From contig JANXUT010000038.1 of the NCBI GenBank assembly GCA_025356075.1, forward strand, positions 1 through 55,180: a stretch of 55,180 nt of DNA, given 5' to 3'. Positions 48,965 to 55,180 of the stretch are shown one piece after another (position 1 is the first letter of the stretch; each line of letters begins with the position of its first letter). The position numbers and the translations under genes are program-made. A model generated the notes under the pieces. That model had not been told where the DNA came from, did no database searches, and saw only the letters and a list, made by a program, of their open reading frames with translations. The DNA is from Pseudomonadota bacterium. GTDB taxonomy: Bacteria > Pseudomonadota > Gammaproteobacteria > Steroidobacterales > Steroidobacteraceae.

Positions 48965-50253
48965 CGTGTGTCGCTCGAAACCGGTGGCGAGGAGACCCGC
49001 GGCAACGTGAATTGCGCCAGCAAGCCCGAGCGGTCGGAGCGATTGCTGAGCGTGAGCTCGCCACCGAGCTGGCGGGCGACGCTGCGTGCGGTCGCAAGAC
49101 CGAGCCCGCTGCCGCCACCGGGCGCGCCCTCTCGAGCGAGGCGGTTGAACCGGTCGAACGCGCGCTCGAGGTCCGGCTCTGGAATCCCAGGGCCTTCGTC
49201 GCTGAGCTCAACCGTGGCACGGTGATTCGCCGTCGCACGGATCCGGACGCGACTACCGGGAGGCGAGTAGCGGATAGCGTTGTCGAGGACGTTTCCGATG
49301 ACGAGTGTCAGGCGGCGGATATCCGCTGCCACCAACGCGCCGCCCGTCGACTCAACCTCGAGGTTCACGTTGGCGGCGTGGGCCGCCGCTTCGTACGCCG
49401 AGACGATTTCGCGGAGTGCGGAATCGAGCGGGGTGAGGACAGCAGACGAGGTTGGGTGCTCGCTCTGCGCGAGCGACAGCAGGTGGTTCGCGAGGCGAAC
49501 GGCGCGCCGGATGCCGGCGCGAAGCTGCTCCCGCCGCACCGCGACTTCCCGCGGATCCGGCGAGCCATCGAGTACGTCGACCTGCAGTTGCAGCGCCTGC
49601 AGCGGCGTGCGCAGCGCATGCGAGGCATCCGCGACGAAGCGATGCTCGCGCTCGAGGGCATCGCCGAGGCGGCCGAGCAGCCGGTTGATCTCGACGATCA
49701 GCGGCCGGATCTCGCTCGGCATGTCGGTGAGCGGTAGCGGGGAGCGCGAGAGTGGCGGCCGGCCCGCTATCGAAGCCGCCGCGACCTCGATCGGCCGCAG
49801 CTGCCGGCGGATCAGCACGCTGACGAGGATGGCGAGGAGTGGCAGGAGCACGAGGATGGGCACGAGCGCCGCGATCGCGATGTGCTTGGAAATCTCGGCG
49901 CGAAGCTTGAGGCCCTGCGCGACCTCGATCGACTGATCGCCCGCGCGGGCGCGGTAGGTGCGGTAATCCTGGTCATGGCCGCGGCGGGTCCCGAGCCCCG
50001 CGGGCTGCCCGGTATCGGGCTCGACTTTGACGAGGAGATCGTCCTCCGCCTCGTGCGCCGCGGATACCGCGGGGCTGAGCGGTGCGCTCGATACCCGGGA
50101 TCCGACGACTTTCGCGACCTGCTCCATCTGGTCGTCGAGGAGTTCGCGGACGCTGGTCTGCGTATCGTTGTAGACGACCCAGACGAGGATCCCGCCGGCG
50201 ATTGCGACGGCCAGCGCGATGGACCACGTGAGGCGCGCCCGCAGCGAGGTCAT
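48961..50253 (-). CDS. QseC/PmrB-like membrane sensor histidine kinase
   Basis: The 430-residue kinase has helix 1 (LTWSIALAVAIAGGILVWVVY), a periplasmic domain of about 110 residues, helix 2 (IAIAALVPILVLLPLLAILVSVLI), a HAMP-like linker, the H-box FVADASHALRTPLQAL, the N-box LVIGNVLDNAIRYSPPG and the G-boxes DEGPGIPEPD and GGGSGLGLATA. It phosphorylates the coupled response regulator. Its placement before the efflux genes suggests it senses a pump substrate or envelope stress. Confidence 0.93.
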   Translation of the reverse strand: MTSLRARLTWSIALAVAIAGGILVWVVYNDTQTSVRELLDDQMEQVAKVVGSRVSSAPLSPAVSAAHEAEDDLLVKVEPDTGQPAGLGTRRGHDQDYRTYRARAGDQSIEVAQGLKLRAEISKHIAIAALVPILVLLPLLAILVSVLIRRQLRPIEVAAASIAGRPPLSRSPLPLTDMPSEIRPLIVEINRLLGRLGDALEREHRFVADASHALRTPLQALQLQVDVLDGSPDPREVAVRREQLRAGIRRAVRLANHLLSLAQSEHPTSSAVLTPLDSALREIVSAYEAAAHAANVNLEVESTGGALVAADIRRLTLVIGNVLDNAIRYSPPGSRVRIRATANHRATVELSDEGPGIPEPDLERAFDRFNRLAREGAPGGGSGLGLATARSVARQLGGELTLSNRSDRSGLLAQFTLPRVSSPPVSSDTR

Positions 50254-50918
50254 GGGCAGGTTCCGAGGCGCCAGCCAACGCCCCGGACGTTCTCGATCAG
50301 GGCGGCGCCGAATTTCTTCCGCAGTGCGTGGATCAGGTATTCAATCGCGTTGCTTTCGATCGCGGCATCCCAGCCGTACAGCTGGTCCTCCAGCTGTCGC
50401 CTCGAGAGGATCGCATGCGGGCGTTCGAGGAAGATCCGCAGCAGCGCGAATTCACGCGGACCCACCGACACGATCGCGCTCGCGTGCGTGACCCGGTGTT
50501 GGGCGGGGTCGAGCGTCAGTGATCCGTGGGTGAGAACCGTCTCCGCCAGGTGTTCGCCCCGGCGCAGCAGGCTGCGGATGCGCGCCTTCAGCTCCGACAG
50601 TTCGAAGGGCTTCACGAGGTAGTCGTCGGCCCCGGAGTCGAGGCCGAGGATCCGGTCGTCGATTGCATCGCGCGCGGTCAGCATGAGAATCGGCGTGCGC
50701 ACGCCGTGGCCGCGGATCGCCCGCAGGACCTGCAAGCCATCCTGCCGCGGGAGGCCCCAGTCGAGGAGCGCGACCGCGTAGGCTGCCTCCCGGTCCTGCA
50801 ACGCGATCGAGGCGACGACGCCGTCGTTCACCCAGTCGACCGTATACCCCTCGTCCCGGAGCCCGCGCGCGAGGCTTTCTCCGATCATCAGGTCGTCTTC
50901 GACAAGCAGGATCCGCAT
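50250..50918 (-). CDS. OmpR-family response regulator (QseB/PmrA-like)
   Basis: The 222-residue regulator has a receiver with the acidic triad E7-D8-D9, phospho-acceptor D53 (LLDWGLPRQDG), and the DYLVKPF lysine. The winged-helix C-domain has VGPREFALLRIFLERP, SRRQLEDQLYGW and IEYLIHALRKKFG. It is the first gene of the efflux operon and its stop overlaps the kinase start. Two tandem GCTAAGTC copies 11 bases apart, just upstream, are a good candidate binding site for it. Confidence 0.93.
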   Translation of the reverse strand: MRILLVEDDLMIGESLARGLRDEGYTVDWVNDGVVASIALQDREAAYAVALLDWGLPRQDGLQVLRAIRGHGVRTPILMLTARDAIDDRILGLDSGADDYLVKPFELSELKARIRSLLRRGEHLAETVLTHGSLTLDPAQHRVTHASAIVSVGPREFALLRIFLERPHAILSRRQLEDQLYGWDAAIESNAIEYLIHALRKKFGAALIENVRGVGWRLGTCP

Positions 50919-50940
50919 GGGTCTCGACTATGTCCTTGGT

Positions 50941-50959
50941 GACTTAGCTGCGACTTAGC
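50941..50959 (-). promoter_or_regulatory. Candidate operator of the efflux operon (tandem GCTAAGTC)
   Basis: On the minus strand GCTAAGTC-GCA-GCTAAGTC gives two perfect 8-base repeats with an 11-base period, lying 23 to 41 bases upstream of the response regulator ATG. OmpR-family regulators of the PmrA/QseB branch bind direct repeats of a CTTAAG-like half-site with the same period. The match is by spacing and type; binding is inferred. Confidence 0.55.
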
Positions 50960-51346
50960 CTATCTCGACATCCCGGGAGGCGGATCCGGGTCGCCGGAGC
51001 AGCCTCGCGCGCGGGTCGCGGGGTTTCGCCGGGTGGACGGAGGCCTATGCCGTACTATTAGACACCGTAACCTGTTGATATAAAAGATATTAGATAGGCT
51101 GCTGCGCCATTGGCAAGATACGCCTGTGACCGGCTGTTGCGTCGCGGCGTCCGAGGGCCGGACCTCTCTCTATATGTCCCGACGCGGCCACGCGGGGGGG
51201 ATGGCGTGCCCCGGCCGATTCGGCCGGCGCGACCGGTTGCCGACTAATGATGCGAACGCACTCATTATTCAACACCGCGGCGGCACGGCGGCCGGGCATA
51301 AAAGGGGAGAGCGCAGCACGCGCTCGCCCAGCGAGAACGGCTGCTC
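50960..51346. promoter_or_regulatory. Intergenic region with an AT-rich island and palindromes
   Basis: About 390 bases between the divergent efflux operon and the TraD-like gene. An AT-rich island (51050-51105, including GATATAAAAGATATTAGATA) contrasts with the GC-rich surroundings. Further right are a 17-base palindrome CCGGCCGATTCGGCCGG (51211-51227) and TAATGA/TCATTA arms (51245-51250, 51262-51267). No tRNA or integrase gene is seen. Confidence 0.35.
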
Positions 51347-52930
51347 GTGAACTCCTCCCCGACACTGGTGCAGTGGACGCAAGGGTTCGGTGTCGGCTGG
51401 ACCGTGCTCGGCGCTTACTACGTCGTGACGACCGGGTCGCTGGTCGCGGGGCTCGCGATCGGGCGCGCCCGCGCGCTTCGCTACCTCCTCGCACCGGTCG
51501 CCGGCGTTCCGCTGACGGTGCTCGGCCTCGTCGCGGCCTTCGCCATCCAGACCCTCGTCCGGTTCGTTGGACTTGGGCGCCCGCCGTGGACCTGGCTCGG
51601 CGCGCTCGGGCTTGTCGGCGCCGGAATCCTCGGGGCGCAGATGTCGCGCCGTGGGGGCCGTGGCCTCCTCGTCAGGCGCGGCGCGATCATCGAGGCCGAC
51701 ATGGCCGGGCGCGCCGGGACCGGCTCCCGCGCGCGGCTGACGGCGCGTGGCGTTCTCGCATTCGCAGGCGTCGAACTCGATCCGGCGGATGAAACCAAGC
51801 ACTTCAAGCTGATCGGTACGACCGGTACCGGCAAGAGCACGGCGATCCGCCAGCTGCTTGAGGGCGCGCTCGCGCGCGGCGACCGCGCGGTGGTTGCGGA
51901 CCCGGACGGCGGCTATCTCGCGTACTTCTACGAGCCGGCGCGGGGCGATGTGATCCTGAATCCGTTCGACGCGCGCTCGCGGAAATGGAATCTGTTCGGC
52001 GAGCTGCGTGCCGACTACGATTTCGACCAGCTCGCCCGTTCAATGATCACCGAGAGCTCGGGTCCCGACGGCGCCTGGCGCACGTACGCGCAGACGTACT
52101 TCTCGGCGGTCGTGCGCCAGGCCCACGCGGGCGGGGTCACGGACGTGGCGGAACTCTACCGGCTGCTGACCTCAGCCCCGCTCGAGGAGCTGCGGATACT
52201 TCTCGATGGCACCCCCGCGCAACCCTTCGTCGTCGAAGGCAACGAGCGGATGTTCGGATCGATCCGCTCGGTCACGGGAAATGCCATCGCACCGCTCGCG
52301 TTCATCCGGCGGCAGGCGGGCGAGCCCTTCTCGATCCGCAACTGGGTGGAAACGGGCCACGGGGTGCTGTTCCTTCCATACCAGGCAGACCAGATCGCAG
52401 CGTTGCGGGCGGCGATATCGAGCTGGCTGCGCATCGCGATCTTCCAGACGATGAGCCAGGGCGAGGCGGATCACCGCCTCTGGTTCGTTATCGACGAACT
52501 TGATGCGCTCGGTGCGATCGACGGGCTCAAGGACGCGCTGGCGCGCCTGCGCAAGTTCGGCGGGCGCTGCGTGATCGGATTCCAGTCGATTGCGCAGGTC
52601 TCGGGGATCTACGGCGCATCCGAATCGCAGACGATCGTGGAGAACTGCGGCAATACGCTCATCCTGCGATGTTCGGCGAGCGAGAAGGGCGGCACGGCGC
52701 AGTTTGCCTCGCGTCTCATCGGCGAACGGGAGATCGTGCGCGACACGGTGACCCGGAGCCGCGGGCTGCCTTTCTCGGGCGATGCGCGCGGCTCGGTGGC
52801 CCGCAGCGTCCAGCACGTGATCGAGAATGCCGTGCTCGCCTCCGAGATCGAGCAGCTGCCCGACCTCGTCGGGTATCGCAAGGTTGCCTCGCGCCCGGAG
52901 TGGCGTCGTGTACGGTTGCCGCGGCCATGA
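51347..52930 (+). CDS. TraD/VirD4-like DNA-transfer ATPase
   Basis: The 527-residue protein has two or three N-terminal membrane helices (within residues 15-100), then a P-loop GTTGTGKST (about 157-165), ADPDGGYLAYFYEPARGD, and a Walker B LWFVIDELDALG with the downstream LRKFGGRCVIGFQSIAQ and ENCGNTLILRCS motifs. These are the marks of conjugative coupling proteins, which bring DNA to a type IV secretion channel. No relaxase or mating-pair genes are nearby, so it is an orphan here. It begins with GTG and has a weak ribosome-binding site. A relative used for other DNA transfer cannot be excluded. Confidence 0.9.
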   Translation: MNSSPTLVQWTQGFGVGWTVLGAYYVVTTGSLVAGLAIGRARALRYLLAPVAGVPLTVLGLVAAFAIQTLVRFVGLGRPPWTWLGALGLVGAGILGAQMSRRGGRGLLVRRGAIIEADMAGRAGTGSRARLTARGVLAFAGVELDPADETKHFKLIGTTGTGKSTAIRQLLEGALARGDRAVVADPDGGYLAYFYEPARGDVILNPFDARSRKWNLFGELRADYDFDQLARSMITESSGPDGAWRTYAQTYFSAVVRQAHAGGVTDVAELYRLLTSAPLEELRILLDGTPAQPFVVEGNERMFGSIRSVTGNAIAPLAFIRRQAGEPFSIRNWVETGHGVLFLPYQADQIAALRAAISSWLRIAIFQTMSQGEADHRLWFVIDELDALGAIDGLKDALARLRKFGGRCVIGFQSIAQVSGIYGASESQTIVENCGNTLILRCSASEKGGTAQFASRLIGEREIVRDTVTRSRGLPFSGDARGSVARSVQHVIENAVLASEIEQLPDLVGYRKVASRPEWRRVRLPRP

Positions 52931-53017
52931 TTGGCGAAGTCGGTGACGATGCGCCAATTGCCTCCGCCGGACCGTCGTGCTACTTGTGCGGCTCACCGGC
53001 ATTCGTGGAGAGCAGTG

Positions 53018-53299
53018 ATGTCAGCGACGACGACCATCCGGTTGCCGCCGAAGCTGAGGGCGCGCCTCGCGGCGCTGGCCACGCAGACGGACCGATCGGT
53101 CCACAGCCTCATCGTCGAGGCGGTCGAGCGGCACGCCGACTATTCGGAACAACTCCGTAGCCTCGTCAAGGAGGCGCTCGCGGCGCAAGCCGATTTAAGG
53201 AACGCCGGCGAGATCTATCGTGCCGAGGACGTCGAAGGGTGGATGAATGCGCTCGCCGGTGGCACGTCCGCCGGACGGCCCGCCGCTTGGCGCAAGTAG
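53018..53299 (+). CDS. Ribbon-helix-helix antitoxin-like protein
   Basis: The 93-residue protein starts MSATTTIRLPPKLRARLAALA and continues TDRSVHSLIVEAVERH, a ribbon-helix-helix DNA-binding fold. The tail LVKEALAAQADLRNAGEIY and ending DVEGWMNALAGG is typical of antitoxin segments that wrap the toxin. The ATG at 53018 has GGAG seven bases upstream. The toxin-like gene overlaps its 3' end by 13 bases. Confidence 0.85.
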   Translation: MSATTTIRLPPKLRARLAALATQTDRSVHSLIVEAVERHADYSEQLRSLVKEALAAQADLRNAGEIYRAEDVEGWMNALAGGTSAGRPAAWRK

Positions 53300-53580
53300 T
53301 CTATTCCGCCCGCTCACTCGAGCACATCGCCGGCGCCCTCAACGTCATGCGCGAAACCACGCCCGCGGCCGCCCGGCCGGCGGCCGCGGCGATTGGATCG
53401 GCGGTCGCGAGCCTGGGCGCGCATCCGCTGCTTGGCCGGCGCGTGGAGGGGGAGTTGCGCGAGCTCGTCATTTCGCGCGGGCAGACGGGCTTCGTCGCGC
53501 TCTACCGATTTGCCGTGCTGCAAGACGAAGTGCAAGTCCTTGCGGTCAGGCGGCAGCGGGATCTCGGCTTCGTGCCCTGA
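53287..53580 (+). CDS. RelE/ParE-family toxin-like protein
   Basis: The 97-residue protein has the RelE/ParE plan: VVYSARSLEHIAGALNVMRE helices, then HPLLGRRVEGELRELVIS, a strand-rich GFVALYRFAVLQDEVQVLAVRRQRD. ParE members poison gyrase and RelE members cut ribosome-bound mRNA; the sequence does not settle which. The TTG at 53287 gives normal length and overlaps the antitoxin by 13 bases, as expected for a coupled pair. Confidence 0.82.
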   Translation: MAQVVYSARSLEHIAGALNVMRETTPAAARPAAAAIGSAVASLGAHPLLGRRVEGELRELVISRGQTGFVALYRFAVLQDEVQVLAVRRQRDLGFVP

Positions 53581-53611
53581 CGGGCGGCTTGCCGATCGGA
53601 GCTGACGACGA

Positions 53612-54025
53612 CTACCTTGGATCGGCGGCAGGCGCGCTCAGCTGACGTGCGTACTCGGCCGCATCGAACTGGCCGATCGACTCGGCGATCAGGCCGTCGG
53701 AATCGAACCGCCAGACCTCGAAGCCGCTGATCCGGACGGCTCGTCCCGTGCCACCGGCACCCGTGTTCGTGCCGGTCAGCGTCCAGTGGTACTCGATCTT
53801 TGCGCCACTGACCGCGAGCCCGTCCATCTTGACGACAATATCCGGGAAGGCGGTCATGAATCCCTGCGCGGTCGCGGTGATCGCCGTCCGGCCGACCGCG
53901 GGGCTGCCGTCGTTGACCTTGAGCGAGCCTTGAGGCGCGAAGAACGCGGCGACGCTCGCCGCGTTCTGGCTGCACCACGCGGCCGTATACCGGACGGCAA
54001 AGTCGTGGAGTCGCGTCGCGTCCAT
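53612..54025 (-). CDS. NTF2-like (SnoaL-type) small protein
   Basis: The 137-residue protein shows the NTF2 fold: HDFAVRYTAAWCSQNAASVAAFFAPQGSLKVN, GRTAITATAQGFMTAFPDIVVKMD, KIEYHWTLTGTNTGAGGTGRAVRISGFEVWRFDSDGLIAES. The conical pocket may bind or convert a small ligand; the function is unknown. I chose the ATG at 54025 because AAGGA lies five bases upstream. An in-frame GTG at 54061 would add VLLASC, which resembles a lipobox, so a lipoprotein form is possible. Confidence 0.8.
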   Translation of the reverse strand: MDATRLHDFAVRYTAAWCSQNAASVAAFFAPQGSLKVNDGSPAVGRTAITATAQGFMTAFPDIVVKMDGLAVSGAKIEYHWTLTGTNTGAGGTGRAVRISGFEVWRFDSDGLIAESIGQFDAAEYARQLSAPAADPR

Positions 54026-54139
54026 CGCTGTCCTTTCCGACATGCAGCTGGCGAGGAGCACCAGGAGTGCGAGCAGCCTGAGTGTCGATCGCCCGTGAGT
54101 GAAATTCTGCGCGCGCGGCGTCGGTGACTCCCGCGACCG

Positions 54140-55180
54140 CTATTCGCCGGGCAGCCTGATGGCGCGGATCGGCCAGGGGCCTGGGTTGATCGTGAATCCC
54201 TCGACGCGGCCGCGTGCGTCGCGATCGACGTGCAGGCGATCGGCGCGGGGCGTGCCGAGCTCGAACTCGTTCAACGAGACCGGCGTCAGCGGCACGGCCT
54301 TGCCCGCCGGGAGGTACAGGCTTTCGCGTCCGGTGACCTCGATCTCGAGCGCGGCGTCGTGGCGGCGGATCTGGGCAGTCACGCCCGGAACGAATTCGTA
54401 GCGACCGGTCGCGGAGTCGAGGGCGGCGGTCGTCGGTTTCTCGGCGGTTCGCGGCGTCGGCGCGGGCTCAATCGGCGCGCTCGCGAGAATGGCGTCCCAC
54501 GCCGCTTCGGAGGCGATCGTGCCGACGACGATCGGGTCGAGCGCGGGGTTCTTGATCTCTCCGGTCGAGATGGCGAACAGCGTATCGCCGTCCGCGCGCG
54601 TCCCGAACGGCTGGATCGCGCGGCCCATGGAGTTGTGCACCTGGATCGCGAGTCGCTGCAGCATGTGGTACGACATGACCTGGTTGGTCACGACAGCCGT
54701 GATGGTGGTGTTGGCGGTCAGCCCGCCTTTCCCGGCCGTTGCCGTGTCCGCGGTCCTGGCGGCGCCGAGCGTCGCGAGGTGCGCCTTGAGCTTCTCCGCG
54801 ATCGACGGGCACTTTCCATCGATTGGCTGCGAGCAACGCAGCAGGTTGCCGCTGCGATCGACGATCGAGCCGATGGCATTGACGACGGTGACGACGAGTA
54901 CCTTCGTCTCGCCGGCCTGGATGAAAGCGGCACCCTGGCCCGAGTGCTGCCGGTCGAAATACCCACCCTGCATCGCGAAGCGCCCGGCGCCGCGCGCGCC
55001 GATCGGCACCCATCCCGGCCGCGCGGCCTTGAGTGCCGCCCGGCCGAGGGCATCGTCAGGGGTCACCGCGCTGTAGCGGCGATCGCCGAGGTCGAAGATG
55101 ATCGCGCCCATGACGACGGCGACGTTGCGCCAGTTGCCGGGATCGGGGCTCAGGTCCTTGAGCGCGTTCGACACGCCGGT
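54140..55180 (-). CDS. P1-family (DmpA-like) peptidase, 5' end outside the window
   Basis: About 346 codons are visible and the frame is open at the right edge. GNWRNVAVVMGAIIFDLGDRR, DDALGRAALKAARPG and GARGAGRFAMQGGYFDR are typical of family S58/P1 aminopeptidases, which self-cleave before a serine or threonine nucleophile. The TANTTITAVVTNQVMSYHMLQRLA stretch fits the nucleophile-side strand of the family. After about residue 250 a further domain (YEFVPGVTAQIRRHDAALEIEVTG...VEGFTINPG) resembles the small C-terminal beta domains found on serine beta-lactamase-type peptidases. The substrate is unknown. Confidence 0.8.
   Translation of the reverse strand, partial: TGVSNALKDLSPDPGNWRNVAVVMGAIIFDLGDRRYSAVTPDDALGRAALKAARPGWVPIGARGAGRFAMQGGYFDRQHSGQGAAFIQAGETKVLVVTVVNAIGSIVDRSGNLLRCSQPIDGKCPSIAEKLKAHLATLGAARTADTATAGKGGLTANTTITAVVTNQVMSYHMLQRLAIQVHNSMGRAIQPFGTRADGDTLFAISTGEIKNPALDPIVVGTIASEAAWDAILASAPIEPAPTPRTAEKPTTAALDSATGRYEFVPGVTAQIRRHDAALEIEVTGRESLYLPAGKAVPLTPVSLNEFELGTPRADRLHVDRDARGRVEGFTINPGPWPIRAIRLPGE

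Noticed and set aside
53612-54061. Certain lipoprotein assignment for the NTF2-like protein
   Set aside because: The upstream VLLASC stretch is suggestive, but no start codon gives a full signal peptide, while an internal ATG has a good ribosome-binding site.

Overview
The window is GC-rich bacterial DNA. TonB-dependent receptor, RND efflux, lipoprotein signals, periplasmic di-haem protein and EpsL-type barrel all point to a Gram-negative envelope. The gene set resembles a pseudomonadote, perhaps a gammaproteobacterium near Steroidobacter or Nevskia, but that placement is inference from protein style alone. No rRNA, tRNA or CRISPR array was seen.

Layout. (1) 1-992: 3' part of a group II intron (maturase C-terminus, domain V) lying antisense inside the start of a secreted-protein gene. 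(2) 1.1-5.2 kb: histidine kinase and REC-GGDEF-EAL regulator, overlapping. (3) 5.5-15.1 kb: 3-keto-disaccharide-hydrolase-like (DUF1080) protein, GST, a frameshifted CNMP/Trx/TrxR-like fusion, a coupled penicillin-acylase/MBL pair, a YdcZ-type transporter and a TPR-sulfotransferase. (4) 15.2-29.2 kb: a phosphonate region. It holds a TonB receptor, an FAD oxidoreductase with an MFS permease, a DUF5690 permease divergent from a TIGR03364 FAD oxidoreductase and phnW, then phnY, phnA and a GntR regulator on the other strand. Together PhnW, PhnY and PhnA give 2-aminoethylphosphonate -> phosphonoacetaldehyde -> phosphonoacetate -> acetate + phosphate. (5) 29.2-36.3 kb: carbohydrate genes (sialate O-acetylesterase-like with a frameshift, GH3, a truncated GH2, a truncated sugar MFS, an AGE-family epimerase). 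(6) 36.3-40.2 kb: D-aminoacylase, EamA transporter and a persulfide dioxygenase-rhodanese fusion. (7) 40.4-50.9 kb: a minus-strand regulator-kinase-TolC-adaptor-RND-beta-propeller chain in which every junction is a 4-base stop/start overlap, followed by DoxX and a di-haem oxidoreductase. (8) 50.9-53.6 kb: a small accessory patch with a TraD/VirD4-like ATPase and a toxin-antitoxin pair. (9) 53.6-55.2 kb: an NTF2-like protein and a P1-family peptidase cut by the window end.

The most coherent system is the phosphonate region: a full hydrolytic pathway with its regulator and a good candidate operator, no ABC phosphonate importer in view, and several uncharacterised transport and oxidase genes arranged around it. 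The window also has signs of decay or assembly error: two single-base-type frameshifts and two junctions where genes lose their 5' parts.
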